Origin: Caballeronia udeis
Lineage (GTDB): Bacteria; Pseudomonadota; Gammaproteobacteria; Burkholderiales; Burkholderiaceae
Length of the DNA stretch: 64,000 nucleotides
Reading direction: 5' to 3'
Assembly (NCBI RefSeq): GCF_001544555.2
Contig: NZ_FCOK02000004.1
Span: 186,001 to 250,000, forward strand
Positions 27,117 to 35,080 of the stretch are shown here, in pieces; the first letter of the stretch is position 1, and every line of letters starts with the position of its first letter. Both the position numbers and the translations under genes were made by a program. A model generated the notes under the pieces. It was given only the letters and a program-made list of their open reading frames with translations. It was not told the origin of the DNA and did no database searches.

Positions 27117-27464
27117 TCATACCGCGACCCACACCTGCCCGTCCTCCACACGCGCGGCAAAGGCGTTGACCGAATTCGCCGGTATCTCGAGGCATTCGCC
27201 CGTGCGAAGGTCGTAGTGATGCTTGAAGATCGGTGATGCCACCACAATGCGCTCGCCCAGACTGCCGATCAGTCCGCGCGACAGTACCGACGCCTGTGAG
27301 CCCGGGTCAAAGTTATCGATCGCGAACACGCTCGGGGTTTCATCGGCGAGATGAAACACCGCAACCTGCGCACCGTTGACGAGCGCGCAAACGCCGGTGT
27401 TCGGCACGATGTCGTCGAGCGGGCACACGAGCGCCCAGGTTAGGGGAATTCGATCGATGTTCAT
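27117..27464 (-). CDS. nirD: Nitrite reductase (NADH) small subunit
   Basis: A 115-aa Rieske-fold partner of NirB. As usual for NirD it lacks the iron-sulfur Cys/His ligands of true Rieske proteins, while keeping the PIFKHHYDLRTGECLE segment. ATG 27464 has GAGG eight bases upstream. It sits 31 bp after nirB and before the nitrate reductase fusion, within one operon. Confidence 0.93.
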   Translation of the reverse strand: MNIDRIPLTWALVCPLDDIVPNTGVCALVNGAQVAVFHLADETPSVFAIDNFDPGSQASVLSRGLIGSLGERIVVASPIFKHHYDLRTGECLEIPANSVNAFAARVEDGQVWVAV

Positions 27465-27495
27465 GATGACGTCCTCGGTGTGGGTGATGTGCGCT

Positions 27496-30036
27496 TCAAA
27501 CCGTCTCGACAACCACGGGAATATCAATGCACTTCAGTTGCCGTTCAATGGGCGTCGCGGGGCGGATCTGGCCACGCTCCTCGACAAAACTCACGTTCGC
27601 GTCCGCTTCGTCGCTGTTCACGAAATGGCGGAAGCGCTTGCGCGTGTCCGGATCGTTGACGGCCTTTTTCCATTCGCATTCGTAGGTGTCGACCACATGT
27701 TGCATCTCTGCTTCGAGTTCCGCGGCAAGCTGAAGCTTGTCGTGCACGACGACGTCGACCAGGTATTCAAGTCCGCCTTCCAGGTTGTCGCGCCACACGC
27801 TGGTGCGCTGCAGCCTGTCCGCCGTACGGATGTAGAACATCAGGAAACGGTCGATGTACTGGATCAGCGTTGCACGATCGAGATCCGATGCAAGCAGCTC
27901 GGCGTGACGCGGTTTCATGCCGCCGTTGCCGCATACGTAGAGATTCCAGCCCTTCTCTGTCGCAATGACGCCGATGTCCTTGCCTTGCGCCTCGGCACAT
28001 TCGCGCGTGCAGCCGGAGACGCCGAACTTGATCTTGTGGGGCGTGCGCAGACCCTTGTAGCGGTTCTCTATGTCGATCGCGAGACCGACCGAGTCGCCCA
28101 CGCCATAGCGGCACCAGGTCGAACCCACGCATGACTTCACGGTACGCACGGACTTGCCGTAGGCGTGACCTGATTCGAAGCCGGCAGCAATCAACTCTTC
28201 CCAGATCAGCGGCAATTGTTCAACCCGTGCGCCGAACAAGTCGACACGTGCCCCGCCTGTCACTTTGGTGTACAGGCCGTACTTCTTTGCGACCTGTCCC
28301 ACCGCGATCAATCCGTCGGGCGTGACCTCGCCACCCGGCATCCGGGGAACAACGGAATAGGTGCCGTCGCGCTGAATGTTCGCAAGGTAGTAATCGTTCG
28401 AATCCTGCAGGCTTGCATGCTCTTTCTTCAGCACGAACTCGTTCCAGCACGAGGCAAGAATCCCGGCGACTGCCGGCTTGCAGATATCGCAGCCAAGACC
28501 GTGGCCATGCTTCGCGAGCAATGCACCGAACGTCTCGATGCGCTCCACGCGCACCATGTGATAGAGCTCCTGACGCGAGTACGGGAAGTGCTCGCAGAGG
28601 TGGTTGTTGACCGCGAACCCTTGCTTTTTCATCTCGGCCTTCATGACCTGCGTAACCAGCGCCACGCAGCCGCCGCACGAACTGCCGGCCTTGGTCGCGG
28701 ACCTCAACGCGCCAATGCTGGTGGCGCCCGCGCACACCGCTTCGCATATCCGGCCTTTCGACACGTTGTTGCACGAACAGATCTGCGCGGCTTCGGGCAG
28801 CGCCTCGACACCGAGGCCCGGCTTCTGCTTGCCGTCGGAGGAAGGGAGGATCAGGAATTCCGGTGCATCCGGCAACGCGATGCGATTCAGCATCATCTGC
28901 AACAGCGTGCCGTATTCGCCTGCGTCACCGACCATCACGCCGCCGAGCAAATACTTGCCGCACTCGGACACCACCAGCTTCTTGTAGACCTGCTTGCGTT
29001 CGTCGCTGAACTGGTAGGCACGGCTGCCCGGCGTCTTGCCATGTGCGTCGCCAATACTCGCCACGTCCACGCCCATCAGCTTCAACTTCGTGCTCATGTC
29101 CGCGCCGGTGAAACCAGCCAGCTCACCCAGCAACTGCTTTGCGACGACACGCGCCATGTCGTAACCCGGCGCGACCAATCCGAAGACCTGCCCGTTCCAG
29201 AGTGCGCATTCGCCGATCGCGTAGATATCGGCGTCGCTCGTGCGGCAGGAGTCGTCGATCACAATGCCGCCGCGCGCACCGACCTCAAGGCCGCTGATCC
29301 GCGCAATCTCGTCACGCGGACGGATGCCGGCGGAGAACACGATCATGTCGGTGTCGAGATGCGTTGCGTCCGCAAACTCCATTCGGTGCGTGCCGTCCTC
29401 GCCATCGACTATGGCAACCGTGTTCTTCTGCGTATGAACTGTCACGCCCAGCTCTTCAATCTTGCTGCGCAACACGCGCGCGCCGCTGTCGTCGACCTGC
29501 ACGGCCATCAGGCGCGGCGCGAACTCGACCACGTGCGTCTGCAGGCCCATGTCGCGCAGCGCCTTGGCGCACTCAAGCCCGAGCAGTCCGCCGCCCACGA
29601 CCGTGCCCGTCTTCGAGCGCGCGCCGCATTCCTTCATCGCTTCGAGGTCTTCGATAGTGCGGTACACGAAGCAGTCGCGACGCTCATTGCCCGCAACCGG
29701 CGGCACGAACGGATAAGAGCCGGTAGCGAGCACCAGTTTGTCGTACGCCAGCACCTCGCCGGTCGACACAGTGACGGTATGCGCCGCGCGATCGACCGAC
29801 ACAGCCTTCGCATTGAGTTCGAGCCGCACGTTTTGACGCTCGAAGAATCCTGGCTCGACCAGCGACAGGTCCTGCGCCGTTTTGCCCGAGAAGAATTCCG
29901 ACAGATGCACGCGGTCGTAAGCCGGCCGCGGTTCCTCGCATAGCACGGTGATATCGAGTCCATGCGATGTTTTCTCAGCAAGGCATTCGAGGAGTTTATG
30001 GCCGACCATGCCATGGCCGATGACGACGATTTTCAT
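27496..30036 (-). CDS. nirB: Nitrite reductase (NADH) large subunit
   Basis: An 846-aa siroheme enzyme that reduces nitrite to ammonium with NADH. In order: FAD site (VVIGHGMVGHK), NADH site (TVVGGGLLGLECAKAL), a BFD-like [2Fe-2S] region (CSCNNVSKGRI, GSSCGGC), and the sulfite/nitrite reductase core with cysteines for the 4Fe-4S-siroheme centre (CVGSTWC and CTREC). ATG 30036 is 13 bp past the carrier gene stop at 30050; the longer frame to 30198 lies inside that gene and is rejected. It needs siroheme, which the divergent cobA gene helps to supply. Confidence 0.95.
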   Translation of the reverse strand: MKIVVIGHGMVGHKLLECLAEKTSHGLDITVLCEEPRPAYDRVHLSEFFSGKTAQDLSLVEPGFFERQNVRLELNAKAVSVDRAAHTVTVSTGEVLAYDKLVLATGSYPFVPPVAGNERRDCFVYRTIEDLEAMKECGARSKTGTVVGGGLLGLECAKALRDMGLQTHVVEFAPRLMAVQVDDSGARVLRSKIEELGVTVHTQKNTVAIVDGEDGTHRMEFADATHLDTDMIVFSAGIRPRDEIARISGLEVGARGGIVIDDSCRTSDADIYAIGECALWNGQVFGLVAPGYDMARVVAKQLLGELAGFTGADMSTKLKLMGVDVASIGDAHGKTPGSRAYQFSDERKQVYKKLVVSECGKYLLGGVMVGDAGEYGTLLQMMLNRIALPDAPEFLILPSSDGKQKPGLGVEALPEAAQICSCNNVSKGRICEAVCAGATSIGALRSATKAGSSCGGCVALVTQVMKAEMKKQGFAVNNHLCEHFPYSRQELYHMVRVERIETFGALLAKHGHGLGCDICKPAVAGILASCWNEFVLKKEHASLQDSNDYYLANIQRDGTYSVVPRMPGGEVTPDGLIAVGQVAKKYGLYTKVTGGARVDLFGARVEQLPLIWEELIAAGFESGHAYGKSVRTVKSCVGSTWCRYGVGDSVGLAIDIENRYKGLRTPHKIKFGVSGCTRECAEAQGKDIGVIATEKGWNLYVCGNGGMKPRHAELLASDLDRATLIQYIDRFLMFYIRTADRLQRTSVWRDNLEGGLEYLVDVVVHDKLQLAAELEAEMQHVVDTYECEWKKAVNDPDTRKRFRHFVNSDEADANVSFVEERGQIRPATPIERQLKCIDIPVVVETV

Positions 30037-30049
30037 GATCAGGACGCTC

Positions 30050-31378
30050 TCAATTGGCAATGCTGTTGTTGATACCCAATGCATCTGCACGCAGCGCGTC
30101 TTCGCGTTCCTTGTGCTCGGAACTGAAGCGCACCGCGAGTGCGCACAACGCGGACAACGTGACCAGCACGCCGAGCATGGCGAGCGTCTGCTGGACACTG
30201 CCGAAGCCCTTCATCAGGAAGCCGGCCGCCACCGCGCCCACGTTGCCGCCCGCGCCGATAATCCCGGCCACGCCGCCGAGCGCCTTGCGGTCGATGAACG
30301 GCACGAGCGCGTAGGTCGCGCCACACGCCATATGCGTGAACAGGCCGAAGCTCAGCATCGCGACCACGGCGAGCGCCGCGCTGTCCGCATGCGAGAACCA
30401 GAGGAGGCCGAGCCCTTCGCCTGCGATCAGCGCGAACAGCAAGGTGGAGCGAACGCCAAGGCCGCGACGTGCAGCAGCCTTGTCCGAGAGCCAGCCGCCG
30501 AGCGCGCGGGCAAACAGGGCGAGCAGTCCAAAGCTGCCGGCAGCGACACCGGCGGCTTTCAGCGAGAGATGGAAGTGATCGACGTAATAGATCGCGGCAA
30601 TGTTGTGGATGAACACCTCGACGCCAAAGCAAGCCGCATAGGTGACGAACAGCATCCACACGCGGTAGTTTGCGCAGGCTGTGCGAAAGCTCGCCCAGCC
30701 GCCCTTCTTGCCCCCGTCGATAGTGATGCCCTCTGCGCGCAACTGCGTGAAGTTGCCTTGCGGGCAGTCCTGTGTGAAGCGCCAGTAGAACCAGGCCATG
30801 ACCGGCATCGCCAACCCGGGAACCACCAGCGCGAGGCGCCATGCGGATGCGTCTCCAGCGCCGAGCGCAAGCATGCCCGCGAGCAGCAGCGGCACCAGCA
30901 TTTGCGCCGCGCCGGCGCCGGCGTTGCCCCAGCCCGCGCTGGTCGCGTTAGCCGTGCCGACCACGTTCGGCGCGAACATCACCGATGTGTGGTACTGCGT
31001 AATAACGAAGCTCGCGCCCACCGCGCCAATGCCAAGGCGGCACAGCAGGAAGCTTTCGTACCCGCCCGAGAGCGCGGCGCCGAACACGGGAAGCGCGCCG
31101 ATCAGCAGCAGTCCCGTATACACCTTGCGCGGACCGTAGCGGTCGCACATCGGGCCAATGATGAGCCTGACCAGGATCGTCGCGGCAACGGCGGCGATGT
31201 TGATATTTGCAACCTGATCGATGGACAGGCCGAACTCGCGCTTGATCAACGGCATCAATGGCGCGCAGGCAAACCACGCAAAGAAGCAGACAAAGAACGC
31301 CATCCACGTGAGGTGGAAAGCACGCATCGGCGCCGTGCGCAGGCTGAATAGATCGATCCGGGTTGCTTTGTCTGCCAT
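30050..31378 (-). CDS. Nitrate/nitrite MFS transporter (NarK/NasA type)
   Basis: A 442-aa inner-membrane carrier with about 12 segments. Both nitrate-family signatures are visible: SAGWGNAGAGAAQMLVP and AGIIGAGGNVGAVAAGF. It imports nitrate (or exchanges nitrite) as first gene of the assimilation operon. ATG 31378 has GGAAAG just upstream; the alternative six codons earlier lies closer to the terminator T-run. Its leader (31390-31513) carries the NasT-type antiterminator described separately. Confidence 0.93.
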   Translation of the reverse strand: MADKATRIDLFSLRTAPMRAFHLTWMAFFVCFFAWFACAPLMPLIKREFGLSIDQVANINIAAVAATILVRLIIGPMCDRYGPRKVYTGLLLIGALPVFGAALSGGYESFLLCRLGIGAVGASFVITQYHTSVMFAPNVVGTANATSAGWGNAGAGAAQMLVPLLLAGMLALGAGDASAWRLALVVPGLAMPVMAWFYWRFTQDCPQGNFTQLRAEGITIDGGKKGGWASFRTACANYRVWMLFVTYAACFGVEVFIHNIAAIYYVDHFHLSLKAAGVAAGSFGLLALFARALGGWLSDKAAARRGLGVRSTLLFALIAGEGLGLLWFSHADSAALAVVAMLSFGLFTHMACGATYALVPFIDRKALGGVAGIIGAGGNVGAVAAGFLMKGFGSVQQTLAMLGVLVTLSALCALAVRFSSEHKEREDALRADALGINNSIAN

Positions 31379-31390
31379 TGTCTTTCCACA

Positions 31391-31442
31391 AAACAAAAAG
31401 GCGTCCCGTGAACCCAGTTAATGACTGAGTCCAGGGGACGCC
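31391..31442 (-). terminator. Leader attenuator upstream of the nitrate operon
   Basis: In the minus-strand transcript GGCGTCCC pairs with GGGACGCC. The stem extends inward with mostly complementary bases (CAGT with ACTG around a CATTA loop) and is followed by a TTTTTGTTTT tract. It lies between the promoter and the first gene, so it would stop transcription before the operon unless disrupted. Confidence 0.8.
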
Positions 31443-31449
31443 GTTGTCC
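31436..31449 (-). promoter_or_regulatory. ANTAR-type hairpin P2 in the nitrate operon leader
   Basis: GGAC-AACGGC-GTCC forms a 4-bp stem with a hexaloop having A at position 1 and G at position 4, as in known ANTAR target RNAs. Its 3' arm is part of the 5' arm of the terminator, so the two structures exclude each other. Confidence 0.75.
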
Positions 31450-31492
31450 AAAAAGCCCGTCATGGGCTGCTACTGAAACCTTGCGATGAAAC

Positions 31493-31510
31493 TGGACCGC
31501 CGTTGATCCA
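31493..31510 (-). promoter_or_regulatory. ANTAR-type hairpin P1 in the nitrate operon leader
   Basis: TGGATC-AACGGC-GGTCCA forms a 6-bp stem (one T.G wobble) with exactly the same hexaloop as P2. It begins at the predicted 5' end of the transcript. P1 and P2 are separated by about 43 nt. Confidence 0.75.
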
Positions 31511-31523
31511 TGGACGCTCGAAA

Positions 31524-31539
31524 TGCAAGGCCTATGCCA
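31524..31539 (-). promoter_or_regulatory. Sigma-54 promoter of the nitrate operon
   Basis: TGGCATAGGCCTTGCA fits the -24/-12 consensus (TGGCACG, four bases, TTGCW) at 10 of 12 fixed positions, with correct spacing of GG and GC. The start predicted 12 bp beyond the GC is near 31513. Confidence 0.7.
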
Positions 31540-31625
31540 TGAATGCCAACGGCATGTCCGGCGGGCGTTTGCGGCCGGCAGCACATTTTCGGCTCGTTGC
31601 AGGCGACACATTTTGATGCAGCGCC

Positions 31626-31640
31626 GCACAGTCACGGTGC
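31626..31640. promoter_or_regulatory. NtrC-like binding site 1
   Basis: GCAC-7 bp-GTGC (GCACAGTCACGGTGC) agrees with the NtrC consensus GCACC-N5-GGTGC except for one base. Its centre is about 120 bp upstream of the predicted nitrate operon start. Confidence 0.55.
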
Positions 31641-31646
31641 GACGCA

Positions 31647-31661
31647 GCACTGTCCGCGTGC
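31647..31661. promoter_or_regulatory. NtrC-like binding site 2
   Basis: GCAC-7 bp-GTGC (GCACTGTCCGCGTGC). Its centre is 21 bp, two helical turns, from site 1. Such a pair is the usual form of an NtrC enhancer and could serve both divergent promoters. Confidence 0.5.
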
Positions 31662-31817
31662 GGATGGGGCGACACCTGGCGCGTGCTGACCAATCCAGTG
31701 CACGCAGTCGAAAAGGGCTTCGTTCATGTTGTCGTGCATGAGAGGCGTGGCTTCGCGAGAGCGCTCGTGTTGCTGTGGCCATGGCTCGTCGCCGGGCGCG
31801 CGAGAACCCCATTCGTC

Positions 31818-31833
31818 TGGCCTGGATATTGCC
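31818..31833 (+). promoter_or_regulatory. Sigma-54-like promoter of cobA
   Basis: TGGCCTGGATATTGCC has the GG and GC elements at correct spacing but differs from consensus at three other positions. The predicted start, near 31844, is three bases before the P1 hairpin of this leader, as on the other side. Confidence 0.5.
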
Positions 31834-31846
31834 TATGTCTTGCTGT

Positions 31847-31866
31847 GCGCGGCAACGATGTCGGGC
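31847..31866 (+). promoter_or_regulatory. ANTAR-type hairpin P1 in the cobA leader
   Basis: CGGC-AACGAT-GTCG gives a 4-bp stem (one G.T wobble) extended by further pairs after a mismatch. The hexaloop has A at position 1 and G at position 4. It lies about 70 nt before P2. Confidence 0.6.
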
Positions 31867-31936
31867 GCTTAAATAACACAGTCTTATCGATTGAATGCCG
31901 GCGGTATCGGCTACTCCGGACTACACCGGCGACTCA

Positions 31937-31950
31937 GGACAACGGCGTCC
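31937..31950 (+). promoter_or_regulatory. ANTAR-type hairpin P2 in the cobA leader
   Basis: GGAC-AACGGC-GTCC is identical in all 14 bases to P2 of the nitrate operon leader, on the opposite strand. Its loop and 3' arm overlap the 5' arm of the following terminator. Confidence 0.75.
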
Positions 31951-31984
31951 CTTCGTGCAAGAGCACGAGCGGATGCCGTTTTTT
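31942..31984 (+). terminator. Leader attenuator upstream of cobA
   Basis: A long hairpin pairs ACGGCGTCC and TTCGTGC on the left with GCACGAG and GGATGCCGT on the right (17 positions, one mismatch, two wobbles, AAGA loop). Six T follow. It lies about 125 bp before the cobA start. Confidence 0.8.
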
Positions 31985-32107
31985 CGTTGGGGCGCCGTGT
32001 TGTCGCGCCGTGCGGCTCATTATGGTCTTCGCTCTTTCAAGCAACGCGGCGGCGGTTGCGCTTCTCAAGCGTGGTCAGGCGCAATCAAGCCGCCAAAGGA
32101 CATCACG

Positions 32108-32920
32108 ATGACAACTGGCAAGGTCACTTTGCTTAGCGCCGGTCCCGGCGACCTGGACCTGCTCACGATCAAAGCCGCCAAAGCACTCGCGGCCGCGGAT
32201 ATCGTGCTGCTGGACGATCTCGTCAATCCCGCGATCGTGTCGCTTGCACCTCACGCACGCGTGATCCGTGTGGGCAAGCGCGGCGGCTGCAAGTCAACAC
32301 CGCAAGCCTTCATCCAGCGGCTGATGCAACGTTATGCGGGTAAGGGCCTGCACGTGGTCCGCGTGAAGGGTGGCGACGCGCTGCTGTTCGGACGGGCGGG
32401 CGAAGAGCTCACGGCACTCAGGCACGCGCAGATTCCGGTGGAGATCATCAACGGCATTTCGTCGGGCTTTGCGGCGGCGGCAAGTCTCGGGATATCGCTC
32501 ACGCATCGTGAGCATTGCCAGGGAGTGACCTTTGTTACGGCGCACAAGCAGGATCACGGCGAACCCAACTGGGCCGCACTCGCGGCGACCGGCACGACGC
32601 TCGCGATCTACATGGGCATGACGCGCATCGAAAGCCTCTGCCAGGCATTGCTCTCGGCGCTGCCGGCGTCCACCCCTGCCGCCGTGGTTCAGTGGGCAGG
32701 GACAACATCCGAGCGGCGCTGGCTTGGACCACTGGACCGCCTGGCTATCGACGCCGTGAAGGAAGGCCTGGAAAGCCCGGCCGTGATCCTCGTTGGCAAT
32801 GCTGTTGGCGAAGCGGTAGATTGGGTGACTCACCATGAGAGGCGCGCTGTTGCCGGGGACGCGCATGCCGCCTTCAACGCGTGGCAAGACATCGCCGGCA
32901 CGGTGCAGCATGCAGCCTGA
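32108..32920 (+). CDS. cobA: Uroporphyrinogen-III C-methyltransferase
   Basis: A 270-aa SAM-dependent enzyme that methylates uroporphyrinogen III to precorrin-2, the first step towards siroheme. Typical blocks are LLSAGPGDLDLLTIKAAKAL, LLDDLVNP, VVRVKGGDALLFGRAGEE and GISSGFAAAASLGISLTHR. It is the stand-alone methyltransferase; no dehydrogenase/ferrochelatase part of CysG is fused. AAGGA precedes ATG 32108, and the longer frame to 31895 overlaps the leader hairpins. Siroheme is the cofactor of NirB, which is encoded divergently. Confidence 0.93.
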   Translation: MTTGKVTLLSAGPGDLDLLTIKAAKALAAADIVLLDDLVNPAIVSLAPHARVIRVGKRGGCKSTPQAFIQRLMQRYAGKGLHVVRVKGGDALLFGRAGEELTALRHAQIPVEIINGISSGFAAAASLGISLTHREHCQGVTFVTAHKQDHGEPNWAALAATGTTLAIYMGMTRIESLCQALLSALPASTPAAVVQWAGTTSERRWLGPLDRLAIDAVKEGLESPAVILVGNAVGEAVDWVTHHERRAVAGDAHAAFNAWQDIAGTVQHAA

Positions 32921-33029
32921 CCGGCGCAAATCGCGTCAAGCGCAAGCGGCCATTATCGGGCGCGCGGATCGGCCGCCGGTGAGCATTGCCGCTGGCTGTC
33001 CATGTATGCAATACCCCGGCGCCTGACCC

Positions 33030-33605
33030 ATGCTTCGTGTGCTCCTGGTCACCGATACCGACAAACCCATTGGCGATCTTCGCCAGGCGCTCGCACGCCT
33101 GGGCTACGACATGCTGGCCGAGGTGGCGACCCCTGCCGCATTGCCGAAGGTGGTGGAAGAGCAGCGCCCGGATGTGGTCATCATCGACACTGAATCACCC
33201 TCACGCGATACGCTCGAACAGCTCGCCGTGATGAACGAAACCGCGCCGCGCCCGGTCCTGATGTTCAGCAATGATGCCGACCAGAAACTGATTCACGCGG
33301 CGGTCAGCGCGGGCGTGAGCGCGTATCTTGTCGAAGGGCTGGAGGCAGCGCGGCTTGCACCCATTCTCGAAGTCGCTCTCGCGCGTTTTGCACGCGAGGA
33401 GCAATTGCGCAAGCGGCTCGCTGAAGCCGAGAACGAACTGGCGGACCGCAAGCTGATCGACCGGGCCAAACGCCTGCTGATGGAGCGGCGCAAACTATCC
33501 GAACCGGAGGCGTACGCCATGCTGCGCAAGCGCGCGATGGACCAGGGAATGAAGCTTGCCGAGGTCGCGCGCCAGTTGGTGTCGATGGCCGATTTATTAG
33601 GGTAG
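33030..33605 (+). CDS. nasT: Nitrate-responsive antiterminator (ANTAR response regulator)
   Basis: A 191-aa protein with a receiver-like N-terminus (LRVLLVTDTDKP, Asp53 in VVIIDTESPS), a linking coiled-coil helix, and a C-terminal ANTAR RNA-binding domain at about 128-187 (LIDRAKRLLMERRKLSEPEA, then AYAMLRKRAMDQGMKLAEVA). NasT binds two-hairpin RNA and prevents termination in leaders of nitrate assimilation genes. Such target hairpins are present 1-1.6 kb upstream. The gene ends 10 bp before nasS. No clear ribosome site is seen before the ATG. Confidence 0.92.
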   Translation: MLRVLLVTDTDKPIGDLRQALARLGYDMLAEVATPAALPKVVEEQRPDVVIIDTESPSRDTLEQLAVMNETAPRPVLMFSNDADQKLIHAAVSAGVSAYLVEGLEAARLAPILEVALARFAREEQLRKRLAEAENELADRKLIDRAKRLLMERRKLSEPEAYAMLRKRAMDQGMKLAEVARQLVSMADLLG

Positions 33606-33615
33606 CCCGCACAAC

Positions 33616-34767
33616 ATGAACACGCCGAAAGCCGCTTTGAACCACGCCTCAGATCAACCCGAGAAGACCCACATCCGCCTTGGTTTCGTGGCGTTGAGCG
33701 ACGCCGCTCCGCTCGCGGTTGCGAAGATCCTCGAGTTCGGCCACAGCCACGGCCTGACGCTCGAGCTGTGCCGGCAGCCTTCGTGGGCAGCCGTGCGCGA
33801 CAAGCTTTTATCCGGCGAGATCGACGCGGCGCACGCGCTTTATGGCCTCGTGTATGGCGTGCAACTGGGTATTGGCGGACCGCAGGGCGACATGGCCGTG
33901 CTGATGGTGCTGAACCGCAATGGCCAGGCAATCACGCTGTCGAACCGGCTGGCCGTTGCGTTTAACGAAAGTGGCAATTTGAAGGAGGCGCTCGCGTCGC
34001 TCGGCCGTCCCCCGGTCTTCGCACAGACCTTTCCGACCGGCACACATGCGATGTGGTTGTACTACTGGCTCGCGGCTCTTGGCGTGCATCCGCTGCGCGA
34101 CATTCGCAGCATTGTGATTCCGCCGCCGCAAATGGTCGATGCATTGGCCGAGGGCCAGCTCGACGGATTCTGTGTCGGCGAGCCGTGGAATGCGGTTGCC
34201 GAGGCGCGTCACGCGGGCAGGACCGTCGCTGTCACGAGCGAGATCTGGCCGGACCACCCTGAAAAGGTGCTCGCCAGCCGGCGCGATTTTGTCGCGCTCT
34301 ACCCGAACACGGCCCGCGCGCTGGTCCAGACCATGCTCGAGGCGTGCCGGTGGCTCGACAGCCCCGCGCATCGCGCCGACATCTCGACGTGGCTCGCGGC
34401 GCCCGAGCTGACCGGCGTACCGCGCGAACTGATCGCACCGCGGCTGCTTGGCGAGTATGACGCGGTGCAATTCCCTGGCCGGCCGCTCCCCGTCAGTTTC
34501 TTCGATGAAGGCGCCGTCAACTACCCGCGGGCGTCCGACGGATTGTGGTTCCTCACGCAATATCGCCGATGGGGTTTGCTGAGCGGTGACGACGACGACG
34601 CCGCGATTGCATCGGCGATCAGCCAGACAGCGTTGTACCGTGAGGCGGCTGCGCTGGCGGACGTTCGCGTCCCCGACGAAATTCGCTCGGACGTGCTGGT
34701 CGACGGGCGGACCTGGGACGGACAGGACCCGGCGGCGTATCTCAACGGCTTCGCCCTGCGCGCCTGA
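33616..34767 (+). CDS. nasS: Nitrate sensor, NrtA/CmpA-like periplasmic-fold protein without signal peptide
   Basis: A 383-aa protein of the nitrate/bicarbonate-binding NrtA/CmpA family (FPTGTHAMWLYYWLAALGVHP, DGFCVGEPWNAVAEARHAG). It has no signal peptide or lipobox, as expected for the cytoplasmic sensor NasS, which holds NasT when nitrate is absent and frees it when nitrate binds. It is in the nasT-nasS order, ten bases after nasT, and presumably cotranslated. The location beside the two attenuated leaders supports this role over ABC transport; no permease or ATPase gene is adjacent. Confidence 0.92.
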   Translation: MNTPKAALNHASDQPEKTHIRLGFVALSDAAPLAVAKILEFGHSHGLTLELCRQPSWAAVRDKLLSGEIDAAHALYGLVYGVQLGIGGPQGDMAVLMVLNRNGQAITLSNRLAVAFNESGNLKEALASLGRPPVFAQTFPTGTHAMWLYYWLAALGVHPLRDIRSIVIPPPQMVDALAEGQLDGFCVGEPWNAVAEARHAGRTVAVTSEIWPDHPEKVLASRRDFVALYPNTARALVQTMLEACRWLDSPAHRADISTWLAAPELTGVPRELIAPRLLGEYDAVQFPGRPLPVSFFDEGAVNYPRASDGLWFLTQYRRWGLLSGDDDDAAIASAISQTALYREAAALADVRVPDEIRSDVLVDGRTWDGQDPAAYLNGFALRA

Positions 34768-35080
34768 CGCCGGCTGCAACCGCCCGGCCATGCGTAGCTG
34801 CATGACATCCTCCCTCCACCCGCTCATTCCCGCGCCGATTGGAAAACACGGCGCGCCTGAACGCGGAACACGCACCACGATTTATGACGAAACTGGGCAC
34901 CAAAGACATCCGATTGGCCTATGAGCCGGCTTTCGATTGCCAGAGTACGGCGGGATGACGGATGCTTCAGGATCCCGGCACGCTGTGGTGTGACCAAAAG
35001 CGTGCGGGCCGTGGAACGCATCGTGCTTTGACGGACAAACCGTCAAGATCGTCATCACCATCATCGTTTTTGAGGTTTCC
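34768..35080. other. 313-bp intergenic region
   Basis: No gene is recognised. A perfect 7-bp hairpin TTGACGG/CCGTCAA with 5-nt loop lies at 35028-35046, shortly before the next gene. No convincing promoter or T-rich terminator after nasS was found. Confidence 0.4.

Noticed and set aside
28216..29943. 575-codon plus-strand frame opposite nirB
   Set aside because: Antisense shadow of a clearly conserved enzyme; no domain recognised.
30037..30198. Longest start for nirB
   Set aside because: The extra 54 residues lie within the upstream carrier gene in another frame and have no family similarity.
31450..31468. Small hairpin AGCCC/GGGCT with five T between P1 and P2 of the nitrate operon leader
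   Set aside because: Five-base stem and pentaloop; it might pause polymerase, but it is too weak to call a terminator and its loop is not the AxxGxx hexaloop.
31897..31919. Alternative P1 hairpin for the cobA leader with a seven-base loop starting ATCGGC
   Set aside because: The loop is one base too long; the hairpin at 31847-31866 has a proper hexaloop and lies at the predicted transcript start.
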